Numbered from the stretch's first letter, positions 1 to 9,090 are shown. The stretch is DNA of 64,000 nucleotides from Propionicimonas sp020161015 (GCF_964266745.1 NZ_CAXWGX010000012.1:434001-498000); one strand, 5' to 3'. The notes: a model not told the origin generated them from the letters alone. Program-made: numbers and translations.

Positions 1-426
1 GGTGGCGTCCACCGCCACGTGCCGGAGATGCTCCAGAACTTCGGCCTGCTCGGGGCACGTGAGCCGTCGCTGTCGTTCACCCCGCTGCTCGCGCCGATGC
101 CCCGCGGGATCCTGGCCACGGTCACCGCGCCGCTGGCCGCGGAGGTGCCCGCCGACGTGGTGCGCGCCACCTACGCCGCCGCGTACGACGACGAGCCCTT
201 CGTCACGCTGCTGCCCGAGGGCATGTGGCCGCAGACGCAGTCGATCGTCGGCTCCAACGCCGTGCACGTGCAGGTGACCGTCGACGCCGCGGTCGGGCGA
301 CTGGTCGCCGTCGCCGCGCTCGACAACCTCACCAAGGGCACCGCCGGCGGTGCCGTCCAGTCGATGAACATCGCCCTCGGCCTGCCCGAGGCCCAGGGCC
401 TGACCACGATCGGAGTCGCACCGTGA
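1..426 (+). CDS. argC: N-acetyl-gamma-glutamyl-phosphate reductase, C-terminal part
   Basis: This is the last 141 codons of ArgC, which reduces N-acetylglutamyl phosphate to the semialdehyde in arginine synthesis. The frame is open from base 1 without a start, so the nucleotide-binding half lies left of the window. The family's conserved HRHVPE segment sits at the very edge (residues 5-10 of the visible part), and the C-terminal GGAVQSMNIALGLPE signature is present near residues 116-130. It is followed by argJ after 58 bases, the only sizeable gap in this arginine operon. Identification rests on the C-terminal signature plus the unambiguous argJBD context. Confidence 0.93.
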   Translation, partial: GGVHRHVPEMLQNFGLLGAREPSLSFTPLLAPMPRGILATVTAPLAAEVPADVVRATYAAAYDDEPFVTLLPEGMWPQTQSIVGSNAVHVQVTVDAAVGRLVAVAALDNLTKGTAGGAVQSMNIALGLPEAQGLTTIGVAP

Positions 427-484
427 ACACTCCCCGGGCTTCCTCTCCACTGCGCTCCTTCGGCCAGCTCCCTGGGGACCCCGC

Positions 485-1639
485 ATGAGCGTCACCGCAG
501 CCAAGGGCTTCCTCGCCGCCGGCGTCACCGCGGGCATCAAGGCGTCCGGCCGTCCCGACCTCGCCCTCGTGGTGAACGAGGGCCCGGACGCGCACGCCGC
601 CGCGGTCTTCACCTCCAACCGGTTCACCGCGGCACCCGTGGTGTGGAGCAGGCAGGCGGTCGCCGACGGCCGCCTGGCCGCCGTGGTGCTGAACTCCGGC
701 GGGGCGAACGCCTGCACCGGCTCGGCCGGCCTGGCCGACGCCCGCCAGATGGCCGAGTGGACGGCGGCCGAGGTCGGGTGCGCCGCAGCGGACGTGGCCG
801 TCTGCTCGACCGGCCTGATCGGCGTCCGGCTGCCGATGGACGCGGTGCTCACCGGCATCGAGCTGGCGTCCCAGGACCTCGCCCACACCGGCGGCCCCTC
901 GGCCGCGGAGGCGATCCGCACCACCGACACCGTCTCGAAGGAGTCCATCCACACCTCCCCGGACGGCTGGACGATCGGTGGCATGGCCAAGGGGGCCGGC
1001 ATGCTCGCCCCGGCGCTCGCCACGATGCTCGTGGTGATCACCACCGACGCGGTCGTCCCCGCCTCCGGGCTCGACGAGGCCCTGCGCACCGCCACCGGGT
1101 TCACCTTCGACCGCACCGACTCCGACGGCTGCATGTCCACCAACGACACCGTGATCCTGATGTCCTCCGGCGCCTCCGGGGTCACGCCCGACGCCGCGGA
1201 GTTCTCCGAGGCGCTCACCGGCGTCTGCGCGGACCTCGCCCGGCAGCTCCTGGCCGATGCCGAGGGCTCCGCGCACGACATCGAGGTGCGCGTGGAGGGT
1301 GCGGCCAGCGAGGCGGACGCCCTTGCGGTCGCCCGGGCGATCGCCCGCAGCAACCTGTTCAAGTGCGCGATCTTCGGCAACGACCCGAACTGGGGGCGCG
1401 TGCTCGCCTCTGCCGGCACCGTCCCCGCCGAGTACGACCCCGAGCACGTGGACGTCGCCTTCAACGGCGTCCGGGTGTTCGTCGACGGCCAGCTCGGTGC
1501 CGACCGCTCCGAGGTAGACCTCACCGCGCGGGAGGTGCTCGTGGAGGTGCACCTGCACGCCGGTGACGCGTCCGCGGCGATCTGGACCAACGACCTGACC
1601 TACGACTACGTCAAAGAGAACGCGGAGTACTCGACATGA
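485..1639 (+). CDS. argJ: Bifunctional ornithine acetyltransferase / N-acetylglutamate synthase
   Basis: ArgJ moves the acetyl group from N-acetylornithine to glutamate, closing the acetyl cycle of arginine synthesis; many ArgJ proteins also use acetyl-CoA. The protein is 384 residues, normal for the family. The autoproteolysis site is visible as KGAGMLAPALATML, with the nucleophile Thr180 that becomes the N terminus of the beta chain. Other family segments include NSGGANACTG near residue 75 and FGNDPNWGR near 297. ATG at 485 follows a weak GGGGA ribosome site. Its stop overlaps the argB start (ATGA at 1636-1639), so the two are translationally coupled. Whether it is mono- or bifunctional cannot be read from sequence alone. 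Confidence 0.96.
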   Translation: MSVTAAKGFLAAGVTAGIKASGRPDLALVVNEGPDAHAAAVFTSNRFTAAPVVWSRQAVADGRLAAVVLNSGGANACTGSAGLADARQMAEWTAAEVGCAAADVAVCSTGLIGVRLPMDAVLTGIELASQDLAHTGGPSAAEAIRTTDTVSKESIHTSPDGWTIGGMAKGAGMLAPALATMLVVITTDAVVPASGLDEALRTATGFTFDRTDSDGCMSTNDTVILMSSGASGVTPDAAEFSEALTGVCADLARQLLADAEGSAHDIEVRVEGAASEADALAVARAIARSNLFKCAIFGNDPNWGRVLASAGTVPAEYDPEHVDVAFNGVRVFVDGQLGADRSEVDLTAREVLVEVHLHAGDASAAIWTNDLTYDYVKENAEYST

Positions 1640-2514
1640 TCGATGCGGGGGACAAGGCGGCCATCCTGATCGAGGCCCTGCCCTGGCTGGAGGACTACGT
1701 CGGCAAGACCGTCGTGGTGAAGTACGGCGGCAACGCGATGGTCGACGACGACCTCAAGCGCGCGTTCGCCCAGGACATCGTGTTCCTGCGGATGGTGGGC
1801 GTGAAGCCGGTCGTCGTGCACGGCGGCGGGCCGCAGATCTCCTCGATGCTGGCCCGGCTGGGCATCGCCAGCGAGTTCCGCGGCGGCCTCCGGGTGACCA
1901 CGCCCGAGGCCATGGATGTCGTCCGGATGGTGCTGATGGGCCAGGTGAACCGCGAACTCGTCGGTCTGCTCAACGCCCACGGCCCGCTCGCGGTCGGGCT
2001 CTCCGGGGAGGACGCCGGCCTGCTGATCGCCGAGCGCAAGGGGATCGAGCTCGACGGGGAGCAGATCGACCTCGGCCTGGTGGGCGAGGTCGCAGAGGTG
2101 AAGCCCGGCGCCGTCCTCGACCTGATCAACGCCGGCCGCATCCCGGTGGTGGCGACCGTGGCCCCCGACGAGGAGGGCCAGGTGCACAACGTGAACGCCG
2201 ACACCGCGGCCGGTGCCCTGGCCGCGGCCCTCGGCGCCGAGCGCCTCGTCGTGCTCACCGACGTGGCCGGCCTGTACGCGGACTGGCCCGCCTCGACCGA
2301 GGTGATCCGGGAGATCGACGCGGACGCCCTCGCCTCGCTGCTGCCCAGCCTGGCGTCCGGGATGATCCCGAAGATGGAGGCCTGCCTGGGCGCCGTCCGG
2401 GCCGGGGTCACCCGGGCCACCGTCATCGACGGCCGGGTGCCGCACTCGCTGCTGCTCGAGATCTTCACCGACGAGGGCATCGGCACGATGGTCACTCCGG
2501 GGGCCCGGGCATGA
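1636..2514 (+). CDS. argB: Acetylglutamate kinase
   Basis: ArgB phosphorylates N-acetylglutamate with ATP, the committed and usually arginine-inhibited step. The 292-residue protein shows the amino-acid-kinase fold: KYGGNAM near residue 28, the GGGPQISSML glycine-rich loop near 62-71, and the GLVGEV and VNADTAAGALA segments. The family's N-terminal extension, associated with hexamer formation and arginine inhibition, seems to be present, since about 25 residues precede the first kinase strand. It overlaps argJ upstream and argD downstream by 4 bases each. Confidence 0.96.
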   Translation: MIDAGDKAAILIEALPWLEDYVGKTVVVKYGGNAMVDDDLKRAFAQDIVFLRMVGVKPVVVHGGGPQISSMLARLGIASEFRGGLRVTTPEAMDVVRMVLMGQVNRELVGLLNAHGPLAVGLSGEDAGLLIAERKGIELDGEQIDLGLVGEVAEVKPGAVLDLINAGRIPVVATVAPDEEGQVHNVNADTAAGALAAALGAERLVVLTDVAGLYADWPASTEVIREIDADALASLLPSLASGMIPKMEACLGAVRAGVTRATVIDGRVPHSLLLEIFTDEGIGTMVTPGARA

Positions 2515-3737
2515 GCGTCGCGACGGCGACCGGCAGCCAGGCCGACCTGACCGCCCGCTACGCCCACGCCCTGATGAACACCTTCGGGCCGCCGAAGCGG
2601 GTGTTCGTCCGGGGCGAGGGTGTGCACCTGTGGGACGCGGACGGCGCCCGCTACCTCGACCTGCTGGCCGGACTCGCGGTGAACGCGCTCGGCCACGCGC
2701 ACCCGCAGGTGCTCGGAGCCATCTCCGCCCAGCTGTCGACGCTCGGGCACGTGTCGAACTTCTTCGCCACCCCCACGCAGATCGCGCTGGCCGAGCGGCT
2801 CGCCGGGTTCGTGACGGCCAACGCGCCCGGCCTGGAGGCCCGGGTGTTCTTCACCAACTCCGGCACGGAGGCGAACGAGGCCGGCTTCAAGATCTCCCGG
2901 CGCACCGGACGCACCCGGCTGGTGGCCATGGAGGGCGCGTTCCACGGACGCAGCCTCGGCGCCCTCGCGCTCACCGCGAACCCCGCCTACCGGGAGCCCT
3001 TCGAGCCGCTGCCCGGGGAGGTCGTGTTCGTGCCCTACGGCGACGCGGACGCGCTGGCGGCCGTGGTCGACGAGACCGTGGCTGCCGTGGTCATCGAGCC
3101 GATCCAGGGCGAGAACGGCGTCGTCGAGCCCCCGTCGGACTTCCTCGCGCGTGCGCGCGCGATCTGTTCAGCCTCCGGAGCGCTGCTCTGGCTGGACGAG
3201 GTGCAGACCGGGATCGGGCGGTGCGGTGACTGGCTGGCCAGCACGGCCTCCGGCGTCACGGCGGACATCGTCACCTTCGCCAAGGGCCTGGGCAACGGCT
3301 TCCCCGTCGGTGCCTGCGTCGCCACGGGCGCGGCCGCGTCCCTGTTGGGCCCCGGTTCCCACGGCACCACGTTCGGCGGCAACCCGGTGGCGGCCGCCGC
3401 CGGCCTGGCCGTGCTCGGCATCATCGAGCGGGACGGGCTGCTGGCGCGGGCCGTCGAGGCCGGCGACCGCCTGGCCGCAGGGATCCTCGCGCTGGGGCAC
3501 CCGCAGGTCGTCGGCGTGCGTGGCCGCGGGCTGCTGCGCGGCGTGCTGCTGGCAGACCCCGTCGCGCCCGCCGTCGCGGAGGCGGCGCTGGAGGCGGGGT
3601 TCGTGATCAACGCGCCCCGCCCGCACGTGCTGCGCCTCGCCCCGCCGCTGGTCATCTCCGACACCGACCTCGACTCCTTCGTCGCGGCCCTGCCCGGGCT
3701 CCTCGACGCGGTGGGTACGGCCGGGGGACGGCCATGA
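2511..3737 (+). CDS. argD: Acetylornithine aminotransferase
   Basis: A PLP-dependent class III aminotransferase that converts N-acetylglutamate semialdehyde and glutamate to N-acetylornithine; ArgD enzymes often also serve in lysine synthesis. It has 408 residues. Visible motifs are NSGTEANEAGFK, the LDEVQTGIGR cofactor-binding strand and the Schiff-base lysine in TFAKGLGNGFPVG (Lys258). ATG at 2511 overlaps the argB stop, and the argD stop overlaps the argR start. In most actinobacteria argF would follow here; it does not. Confidence 0.95.
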   Translation: MSVATATGSQADLTARYAHALMNTFGPPKRVFVRGEGVHLWDADGARYLDLLAGLAVNALGHAHPQVLGAISAQLSTLGHVSNFFATPTQIALAERLAGFVTANAPGLEARVFFTNSGTEANEAGFKISRRTGRTRLVAMEGAFHGRSLGALALTANPAYREPFEPLPGEVVFVPYGDADALAAVVDETVAAVVIEPIQGENGVVEPPSDFLARARAICSASGALLWLDEVQTGIGRCGDWLASTASGVTADIVTFAKGLGNGFPVGACVATGAAASLLGPGSHGTTFGGNPVAAAAGLAVLGIIERDGLLARAVEAGDRLAAGILALGHPQVVGVRGRGLLRGVLLADPVAPAVAEAALEAGFVINAPRPHVLRLAPPLVISDTDLDSFVAALPGLLDAVGTAGGRP

Positions 3738-4222
3738 CCGAGTCCCGTACGCCGCTGACGAAGTCGGCGCGCCAGTCCCGGATCGTCGAGCTGATCGAGC
3801 GCGAGGTCGTCCGCAGCCAGACAGAGCTGGCCGCCCGGCTCGCCGCGGACGGGATCGCGGTGTCGCAGGGCACCCTCAGCAAGGATCTCCTCGAGCTCGG
3901 CGCCGTCCGCGTCCGCACCCCTGCGGGCGAGTTCGCCTACGCCCTGCTGGCCGGGGAACACGCTCCCGGCACCCCGGCCGCGCTCGCCCGCCTCAACCGC
4001 CTCGCCGGAGAGCTGCTGCTGTCGGCGGAGGGGTCGGCCAACCTCACCGTCCTGCGGACACCCCCCGGCGCGGCACAGTTCTTCGCCTCGGCGATCGACA
4101 AGGTCGGCTGGGACTCCGTCCTCGGTACCATCGCGGGCGACGACACCGTGGTCATCGTCACCCGTGCCGCGGACGGCGGGGCGGCGATGGCCGAGGCCTT
4201 CCTCGGACTGCACACCAGCTGA
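3734..4222 (+). CDS. argR: Arginine repressor
   Basis: ArgR is a hexameric DNA-binding repressor of arginine biosynthesis with arginine as corepressor. The 162-residue protein has an N-terminal winged helix (about residues 14-75, including the segment QSRIVELIEREVVRSQTELAARL) and a C-terminal oligomerisation and arginine-binding domain with the GTIAGDDTVVIVTR signature near residues 133-146. It overlaps argD by 4 bases, so repressor synthesis is coupled to the operon it presumably controls. The operon promoter and any ARG boxes lie upstream of the window. Confidence 0.95.
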   Translation: MTESRTPLTKSARQSRIVELIEREVVRSQTELAARLAADGIAVSQGTLSKDLLELGAVRVRTPAGEFAYALLAGEHAPGTPAALARLNRLAGELLLSAEGSANLTVLRTPPGAAQFFASAIDKVGWDSVLGTIAGDDTVVIVTRAADGGAAMAEAFLGLHTS

Positions 4223-4232
4223 AAGGCGCCAG

Positions 4233-5627
4233 ATGACAGACCCCACCGACTCCGGGCGACTCTGGGGCGGCCGGTTCGCCGGCGGACCCGCCGAGGCGAT
4301 GTTCGCGCTCAGCAGGTCGACCCAGTTCGACTGGAGGCTCGCCCGCCACGACCTCGCCGGCTCGAAGGCGCACGCCCTCGCGCTGCACGCAGCGGGCCTG
4401 CTCACCGACGAGGAGTTCGCGGCCATGGTCGCCGGCCTCGACGCGCTGGACGCGGACGTCGCCTCCGGCGCCTTCGTGGCCGCGGCCACCGACGAGGACG
4501 TCCACGGTGCCCTGGAGCGCGGCCTGATCGAGCGGGTCGGCGCCGACCTCGGCGGGCGGCTGCGCGCCGGGCGCTCCCGCAACGACCAGATCGCCACCCT
4601 GATCCGCGCGTACCTGAGGGACGCGAACACCGCCCTTGCCGACGACCTGAAGGCGCTCGCCGGCGCGCTGGCCACCCAGGCGGAGGCCCACCTCGGCGCG
4701 ATCATGCCGGGGCGCACGCACCTCCAGTCCGCGCAGCCGGTGCTGCTCAGCCACCACCTGCTCGCGCACGCGTGGCCGCTGGTGCGCGACCTCCAGCGCC
4801 TGCGGGACCTCGACGCCCGGCTCTCCGTGAGCCCGTACGGCTCGGGGGCGCTCGCCGGCACCTCCCTCGGTCTCGACCCCGAACTGGTGGCGCGCGCGCT
4901 CGGCTTCTCCTCCTCGGTGCCGAACAGCATCGACGGCACCGCGTCCCGGGACCTCGTGGCGGAGGAGGCCTACGTGCTCGCCCAGATCGGCGTCGACCTG
5001 TCGCGCCTCAGTGAGGACGTGATCCTGTGGTGCACCCACGAGTTCGGCTTCGCCACCCTGGACGACGCGTGGTCGACGGGTTCGAGCATCATGCCGCAGA
5101 AGAAGAACCCGGACGTCGCCGAGCTCGCCCGCGGCAAGGCCGGGCGCCTGATCGGGAACCTCGCCGGCCTGCTGGCCACCTGCAAGGGCCTGCCGCTGGC
5201 GTACAACCGCGACCTCCAGGAGGACAAGGAGCCGGTGTTCGACAGCCTCGACCAGCTCCGCGTCCTGCTGCCGGCGATGACGGGAATGGTTGCGACGCTG
5301 CGCTTCCACACCGCACGGATGGCCGACCTCGCGCCGCGCGGGTTCTCGCTGGCGACCGATGTCGCCGACTGGCTCGTGCGCCGTCGGGTGCCGTTCGCCC
5401 GGGCCCACGAGATCGCGGGGGCGTGCGTCCGCGCCTGCGAGGCGGCCGGCCAGGAGCTCTCCGACCTCACAGCGGAGCAGCTCGCCGCCATCTCGCCGGA
5501 GCTGGACGTGGACGTGCTCGCCGTGCTCACCGCCGAAGGCTCGGTGTCGTCCCGGAACGGACGCGGCGGCACCGCGCCCCAGGCCGTGCGGGCCCAGCTC
5601 GCCGAGCTCCGGGCCGCGCTGGGCTGA
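4233..5627 (+). CDS. argH: Argininosuccinate lyase
   Basis: ArgH splits argininosuccinate into arginine and fumarate, the last step of the pathway. It is 464 residues with the fumarase/aspartase signature GSSIMPQKKNPD; the catalytic serine is Ser284 or Ser285. The start is placed at ATG 4233, which has an AAAGG ribosome site 9 bases upstream and gives the normal N terminus ending in LWGGRF; the frame is open further upstream to 4164 inside argR, but that extension matches nothing in the family. It lies 10 bases after argR. argG, which normally stands between argR and argH, is missing. Confidence 0.95.
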   Translation: MTDPTDSGRLWGGRFAGGPAEAMFALSRSTQFDWRLARHDLAGSKAHALALHAAGLLTDEEFAAMVAGLDALDADVASGAFVAAATDEDVHGALERGLIERVGADLGGRLRAGRSRNDQIATLIRAYLRDANTALADDLKALAGALATQAEAHLGAIMPGRTHLQSAQPVLLSHHLLAHAWPLVRDLQRLRDLDARLSVSPYGSGALAGTSLGLDPELVARALGFSSSVPNSIDGTASRDLVAEEAYVLAQIGVDLSRLSEDVILWCTHEFGFATLDDAWSTGSSIMPQKKNPDVAELARGKAGRLIGNLAGLLATCKGLPLAYNRDLQEDKEPVFDSLDQLRVLLPAMTGMVATLRFHTARMADLAPRGFSLATDVADWLVRRRVPFARAHEIAGACVRACEAAGQELSDLTAEQLAAISPELDVDVLAVLTAEGSVSSRNGRGGTAPQAVRAQLAELRAALG

Positions 5628-5631
5628 GAGC

Positions 5632-6297
5632 TCAGTCGGCCGCGGACGGCCTGGCGACACCGTGCTCGAAGGCGATCACGACCAGTTGAGCGCGGTCGCG
5701 CGCGCCGAGCTTGGACAGCAGCCGGCTGACGTGGGTCTTGGTCGTGGCGTAGCTGATCACCAGCCGCTCGGAGATCTCGGCGTTGCTGAGTCCCGCGGCC
5801 ACCGCGCGCAGCACGTCGAGTTCCCGGTCGGTCAGGCCCTCGAGCCGGCGGGACGGCGGCGCGACCGGGGCGGTTCGCCGGAACTCCTCGATGAGGCGCC
5901 GCGTGGCCCTCGGCGCCAGCAGCGCCTCGCCGTCGGCCACCGTCCTCAGGGCGTCCAGCAGGCGCTGCGGCTCGGTGTCCTTGGGCAGGAAACCGCTCGC
6001 TCCGGCCCGCAGCGCCGCGAACACGTTCTCGTCGTGGTCGAACGTCGTCAGCACCAGGATGCGGGTCCCGGCCGCCGCGGGGTCGCCGACCAGGCGGCGG
6101 GTCGCCTCGAGCCCGTCGATGCCCGGCATGCGGATGTCCATCAGCAGCACGTCGGGGTGGCGTTCGCGGACGAGCGCGAGAGCGGCCAGCCCGTCCGCTG
6201 CCTCGCCGACCACCTCGAACCCGGGCTCGTGCCTCAGCAGCACCGCGAGCCCGCTGCGCACCAGCGCCTCGTCGTCGGCGATCCCGACCGTGATCAT
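5632..6297 (-). CDS. Two-component response regulator, NarL/LuxR type
   Basis: A 221-residue transcription regulator. Residues 1-120 form a receiver domain with the acid pocket Asp8/Asp9, phosphoacceptor Asp54 (in LLMDIRMPG) and Lys in LPKD. Residues about 155-210 form a LuxR-type helix-turn-helix (LTDRELDVLRAVAAGLSNAEI). The ATG at 6297 overlaps the stop of the upstream kinase gene (ATGA), so the pair is co-translated. It converges on argH with only 4 bases between stops. The signal and targets are unknown; the closest candidate target is the divergently transcribed hydrolase at 7612. Confidence 0.93.
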   Translation of the reverse strand: MITVGIADDEALVRSGLAVLLRHEPGFEVVGEAADGLAALALVRERHPDVLLMDIRMPGIDGLEATRRLVGDPAAAGTRILVLTTFDHDENVFAALRAGASGFLPKDTEPQRLLDALRTVADGEALLAPRATRRLIEEFRRTAPVAPPSRRLEGLTDRELDVLRAVAAGLSNAEISERLVISYATTKTHVSRLLSKLGARDRAQLVVIAFEHGVARPSAAD

Positions 6298-7448
6298 CGT
6301 CCAGCCTCCTCCGGCCGCGGGAGCTCCGCGGCCACCTCGTACCCGCCGCCCGCACGGTTGCCGGCGCGGAACCGGCCGCCCCAGACGGCGACCCGCTCCC
6401 GCATCCCGACCTGGCCGGTGCCCTCGCGGGCGTGGGCGGGGGCGCCGCGCCCGTGGTCGGCGACCGAGAGCACGAGCCGGTCGGGCTCGTAGCGCACCTC
6501 CACCTCCGCCCGGTCGGCCCCGGAGTGCTTGACGACGTTGGTGAGCGACTCCTGGAGCACCCGGTACGCGGTCAGGCCGAGGGACTCGGTGAGCGGCCAC
6601 GGTTCGCCGGTCCGGGTCACGGACACCCGCACGCCCGCGTCCGCCGAGCGCCCCACGAGGTCGTCCAGGTCGTCCAGGCCGGGCGAGGGCGCGGCGTCGT
6701 CCTCGGGGTTGCGCAGGGCGCCGAGGATCTGGCGCACCTCCTGCAGCGACGCCCGGCTGCGCTCCGCGATCGCCAGCAGCGACGAGCGGGCCTCCTCCGG
6801 GTCGGACAGCGCCACCCGCGCACCGACGCCGGCCTGGAGCGCGATCACACCCAGTGAGTGGCCGACGACGTCGTGCAGGTCTCGCGCGATGCGCAGCCGC
6901 TCCTCGCTGACCGCCATCCGGCTGGCCTCCTCCTGTGCGCGCTCGGCCAGCTCCGCGCGCTCGGCGAGCAGGCGCGTGGACTCGGCGTGGGCCCGCGCGC
7001 CCCAGCCCAGGGCGAAGGCTCCGATGAACAGGGCGAGGTTCGTCGCGAACTCCGGCCACCCCATCCGTCCCGGCAGCGCGGCGACCGCGACCAGCAGGAC
7101 GCCGCAGAACGCTGCCGCGACCGCTGTCGCCCCCCGGCCGGTGCGTGCCGCGACGGTGTAGGCGCCGAGGAACAGGCCGGTCCCGATGACGGCCGTGCCG
7201 TGGCCGAGCAGCAGCAGGCTGAACACCGCCGCTCCGGCGACGAGCAGCACCGGCAGCGGTGCCCGCCGCCGCAGGGCGTAGGGGAGGGAGGCGAGCAGCA
7301 CAAGGCCCAGGTGCACCGGGTCGGCGGTCAGCGAGCCGGCGGCGGCCATCGTCGCGAGCGATGCCCCCAGCAGGGCGAGCGCGAGCGCGCCGTCGAGGAC
7401 CCAGGGCCTCGCGGCATCGATTCGCTGGAGGGCACGCCAGATGCTCAC
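6294..7448 (-). CDS. Two-component sensor histidine kinase, HisKA_3 type
   Basis: The partner kinase of the adjacent regulator, 384 residues. It starts with four to five hydrophobic membrane segments between residues 17 and 150, then a short coiled stretch, a HisKA_3 dimerisation domain with His192 in RDLHDVVGHSLG, and a C-terminal HATPase_c domain (N box QESLTNVVKHS; GRGAP). No sizeable extracellular domain is visible, so it may sense membrane or cell-wall state. The start is GTG at 7448; a GATGCT hexamer 6 bases upstream resembles the -10 boxes of leaderless genes in this window. Longer open sequence upstream to 8210 is a shadow of the divergent gene. Confidence 0.92.
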   Translation of the reverse strand: MSIWRALQRIDAARPWVLDGALALALLGASLATMAAAGSLTADPVHLGLVLLASLPYALRRRAPLPVLLVAGAAVFSLLLLGHGTAVIGTGLFLGAYTVAARTGRGATAVAAAFCGVLLVAVAALPGRMGWPEFATNLALFIGAFALGWGARAHAESTRLLAERAELAERAQEEASRMAVSEERLRIARDLHDVVGHSLGVIALQAGVGARVALSDPEEARSSLLAIAERSRASLQEVRQILGALRNPEDDAAPSPGLDDLDDLVGRSADAGVRVSVTRTGEPWPLTESLGLTAYRVLQESLTNVVKHSGADRAEVEVRYEPDRLVLSVADHGRGAPAHAREGTGQVGMRERVAVWGGRFRAGNRAGGGYEVAAELPRPEEAGR

Positions 7449-7487
7449 CCGCCAAGCATCCCGTGCCCCGCCGAGGCCGGACAACGG

Positions 7488-7551
7488 TCCCGGGACGGAG
7501 GCCGGCGTCCATCCCGGGACGGATGCCGCGCCGCGGTCCACCCCGGGATGC
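7488..7551. promoter_or_regulatory. Candidate operator repeats between kinase and hydrolase genes
   Basis: The 163-base divergent intergenic region holds two exact copies of the 12-mer TCCCGGGACGGA (7488-7499 and 7512-7523), 24 bases apart, and a third CCCGGGA core at 7542-7548. Repeats of this kind at a divergent promoter fit a regulator binding site. That the adjacent LuxR-type regulator binds them is inference. Confidence 0.4.
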
Positions 7552-7611
7552 ACGGCGAAGACCACGCCCTGGCCGGACGCGGCGCCCGCCGGCGCTGGCG
7601 AGGATGGGCCC

Positions 7612-9090
7612 ATGACCTCGGACAGCTCCTCCCCGCACGACTCCCTCGGCCTGCCGCGCCCGCTGCGCGCCGGGCTCGCCGTCCTCGCCGGCGCCGCGTC
7701 CGGCCTCGCCTGGGCCTGGTACGAACCGCGCGGCCCGGTCACGGCCGTCCAGGCCGTTGCGCTGATGACCAGCGGCCTGGCCGTCGGGATGCTGGGCGGC
7801 CGGCTCACCCGCTCGCGGTGGGCGGCCCTGGCGATGCCGGCGGCCCACATCCTCGCCTTCGAGGTGGCACGCCAGGGCACCGGCCTGCCCAGCGCCGGTC
7901 CGGTGGTGCTCGACTCCGCCTTCGGCGTCGTCGCGTTCCTGCTCGGCCGCGTCGTGCCGTGGGCGCTCGCCGGGGTGCCGATGGCCCTCGGCGCCGCCTG
8001 GGGCCGGCGGCGGATGCCGGGGCGGGCCCCGTGGGCCCTGGCCGCGGCGACGACGGCCACCGCGTTGCTGGCCGGCTGGCTGCTGCTGCCACCGACCGCG
8101 GCCCCCGTCGGGCGGGACGTCGCCCCAGGGGGCGGGTTCGCCGAACTCGAGGAGGTGACCCTCGGCGGCCACTCCCAGTGGATCCAGGTCCGGGGGACCG
8201 ACCCGGGCAACCCGGTGCTGCTCTACCTCAGCGGCGGGCCGGGCCAGAGCGACCTCGCGTTCTCCCGCGTCCTGCTCGAGCCGCTCCTGGCCGACGTCAC
8301 GATCGTCGGCTGGGACCAGCGCGGCACGGGCAAGTCGTACCCGTCGCTCGACGCCGCGGGGCTCAGCCTCGACCGGGCGGTCGACGACGTCGTCGAGCTC
8401 GCCCGGCACCTGCGTGACCGCTTCGACGGGCGACCCATCCATCTGCTGGGCGAGTCGTGGGGGAGCCTGCTCGGGGTGCTCGCCGTCCAGCGGGCTCCTG
8501 AGCTCTTCGCGTCCTACATCGGCAGCGGGCAGATGGTGGACGTTCTGGAGACCGACCGCCGGATCTACGCCGACCTGGTCGCCGCGGCCGGGACGGCCGG
8601 GGACGGCGCGCTCGTGGCGGAGCTCGCACAGCTCTCCCCGCCGCCGTACCCGAGCGTGTTCGACTACGGGCGGATCATGACGCTCTACCCGGTGCTCGAG
8701 GGCACGTACACCCCGCCGCGCGAGTACCGGGAGCGCGCGGCCGCCGGCGGCGTCGGCCCGCTCGGGGTGCTCGGCCAGGAGTACGGCCCGATCGAGAAGC
8801 TGAACGTCGTGCGCGGCCTGCTGGACATGTTCTCGGTGATGTACCCGCAGCTCCAAGGGGTCGACCTCCGCCGGGAGGCGCCGCGGCTCGAGGTGCCGGT
8901 CTTCATCCTGTGCGGTGACCACGAGCTCGCCGCACGGACCGACCCCGCCCGGGCCTGGTTCGACCGGCTCGAGGCGCCGGCCAAGCGCTGGTACCAGCTG
9001 CCGGACGCGGGCCACTCGGTGGCCTTCGAGCAGGCCGGCGAGCTGCGCCGCATCCTGCGCGAGGACGTCCCGGGCGCCGCGACCCGCTAG
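7612..9090 (+). CDS. Membrane-anchored alpha/beta hydrolase, proline-iminopeptidase-like
   Basis: A 492-residue protein. About the first 165 residues contain several hydrophobic segments (roughly 17-33, 43-60, 68-84, 100-118, 140-160), followed by an alpha/beta hydrolase domain. The oxyanion-region motif LSGGPGQSD and GWDQRGTGKSYP are typical of the proline iminopeptidase / tripeptidyl aminopeptidase branch. The likely catalytic triad is Ser282 (GESWGS), Asp436 (CGDHE) and His468 (GHSVAF). The start at ATG 7612 is preceded by GAGGAT 6 bases upstream. It is divergent from the two-component pair. Substrate unknown; peptide or ester hydrolysis at the membrane is the safest statement. Confidence 0.85.
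   Translation: MTSDSSSPHDSLGLPRPLRAGLAVLAGAASGLAWAWYEPRGPVTAVQAVALMTSGLAVGMLGGRLTRSRWAALAMPAAHILAFEVARQGTGLPSAGPVVLDSAFGVVAFLLGRVVPWALAGVPMALGAAWGRRRMPGRAPWALAAATTATALLAGWLLLPPTAAPVGRDVAPGGGFAELEEVTLGGHSQWIQVRGTDPGNPVLLYLSGGPGQSDLAFSRVLLEPLLADVTIVGWDQRGTGKSYPSLDAAGLSLDRAVDDVVELARHLRDRFDGRPIHLLGESWGSLLGVLAVQRAPELFASYIGSGQMVDVLETDRRIYADLVAAAGTAGDGALVAELAQLSPPPYPSVFDYGRIMTLYPVLEGTYTPPREYRERAAAGGVGPLGVLGQEYGPIEKLNVVRGLLDMFSVMYPQLQGVDLRREAPRLEVPVFILCGDHELAARTDPARAWFDRLEAPAKRWYQLPDAGHSVAFEQAGELRRILREDVPGAATR

Noticed and set aside
4164..4232. Upstream start for argH inside argR
   Set aside because: The extra 23 residues match no argininosuccinate lyase, and ATG 4233 has a ribosome site.
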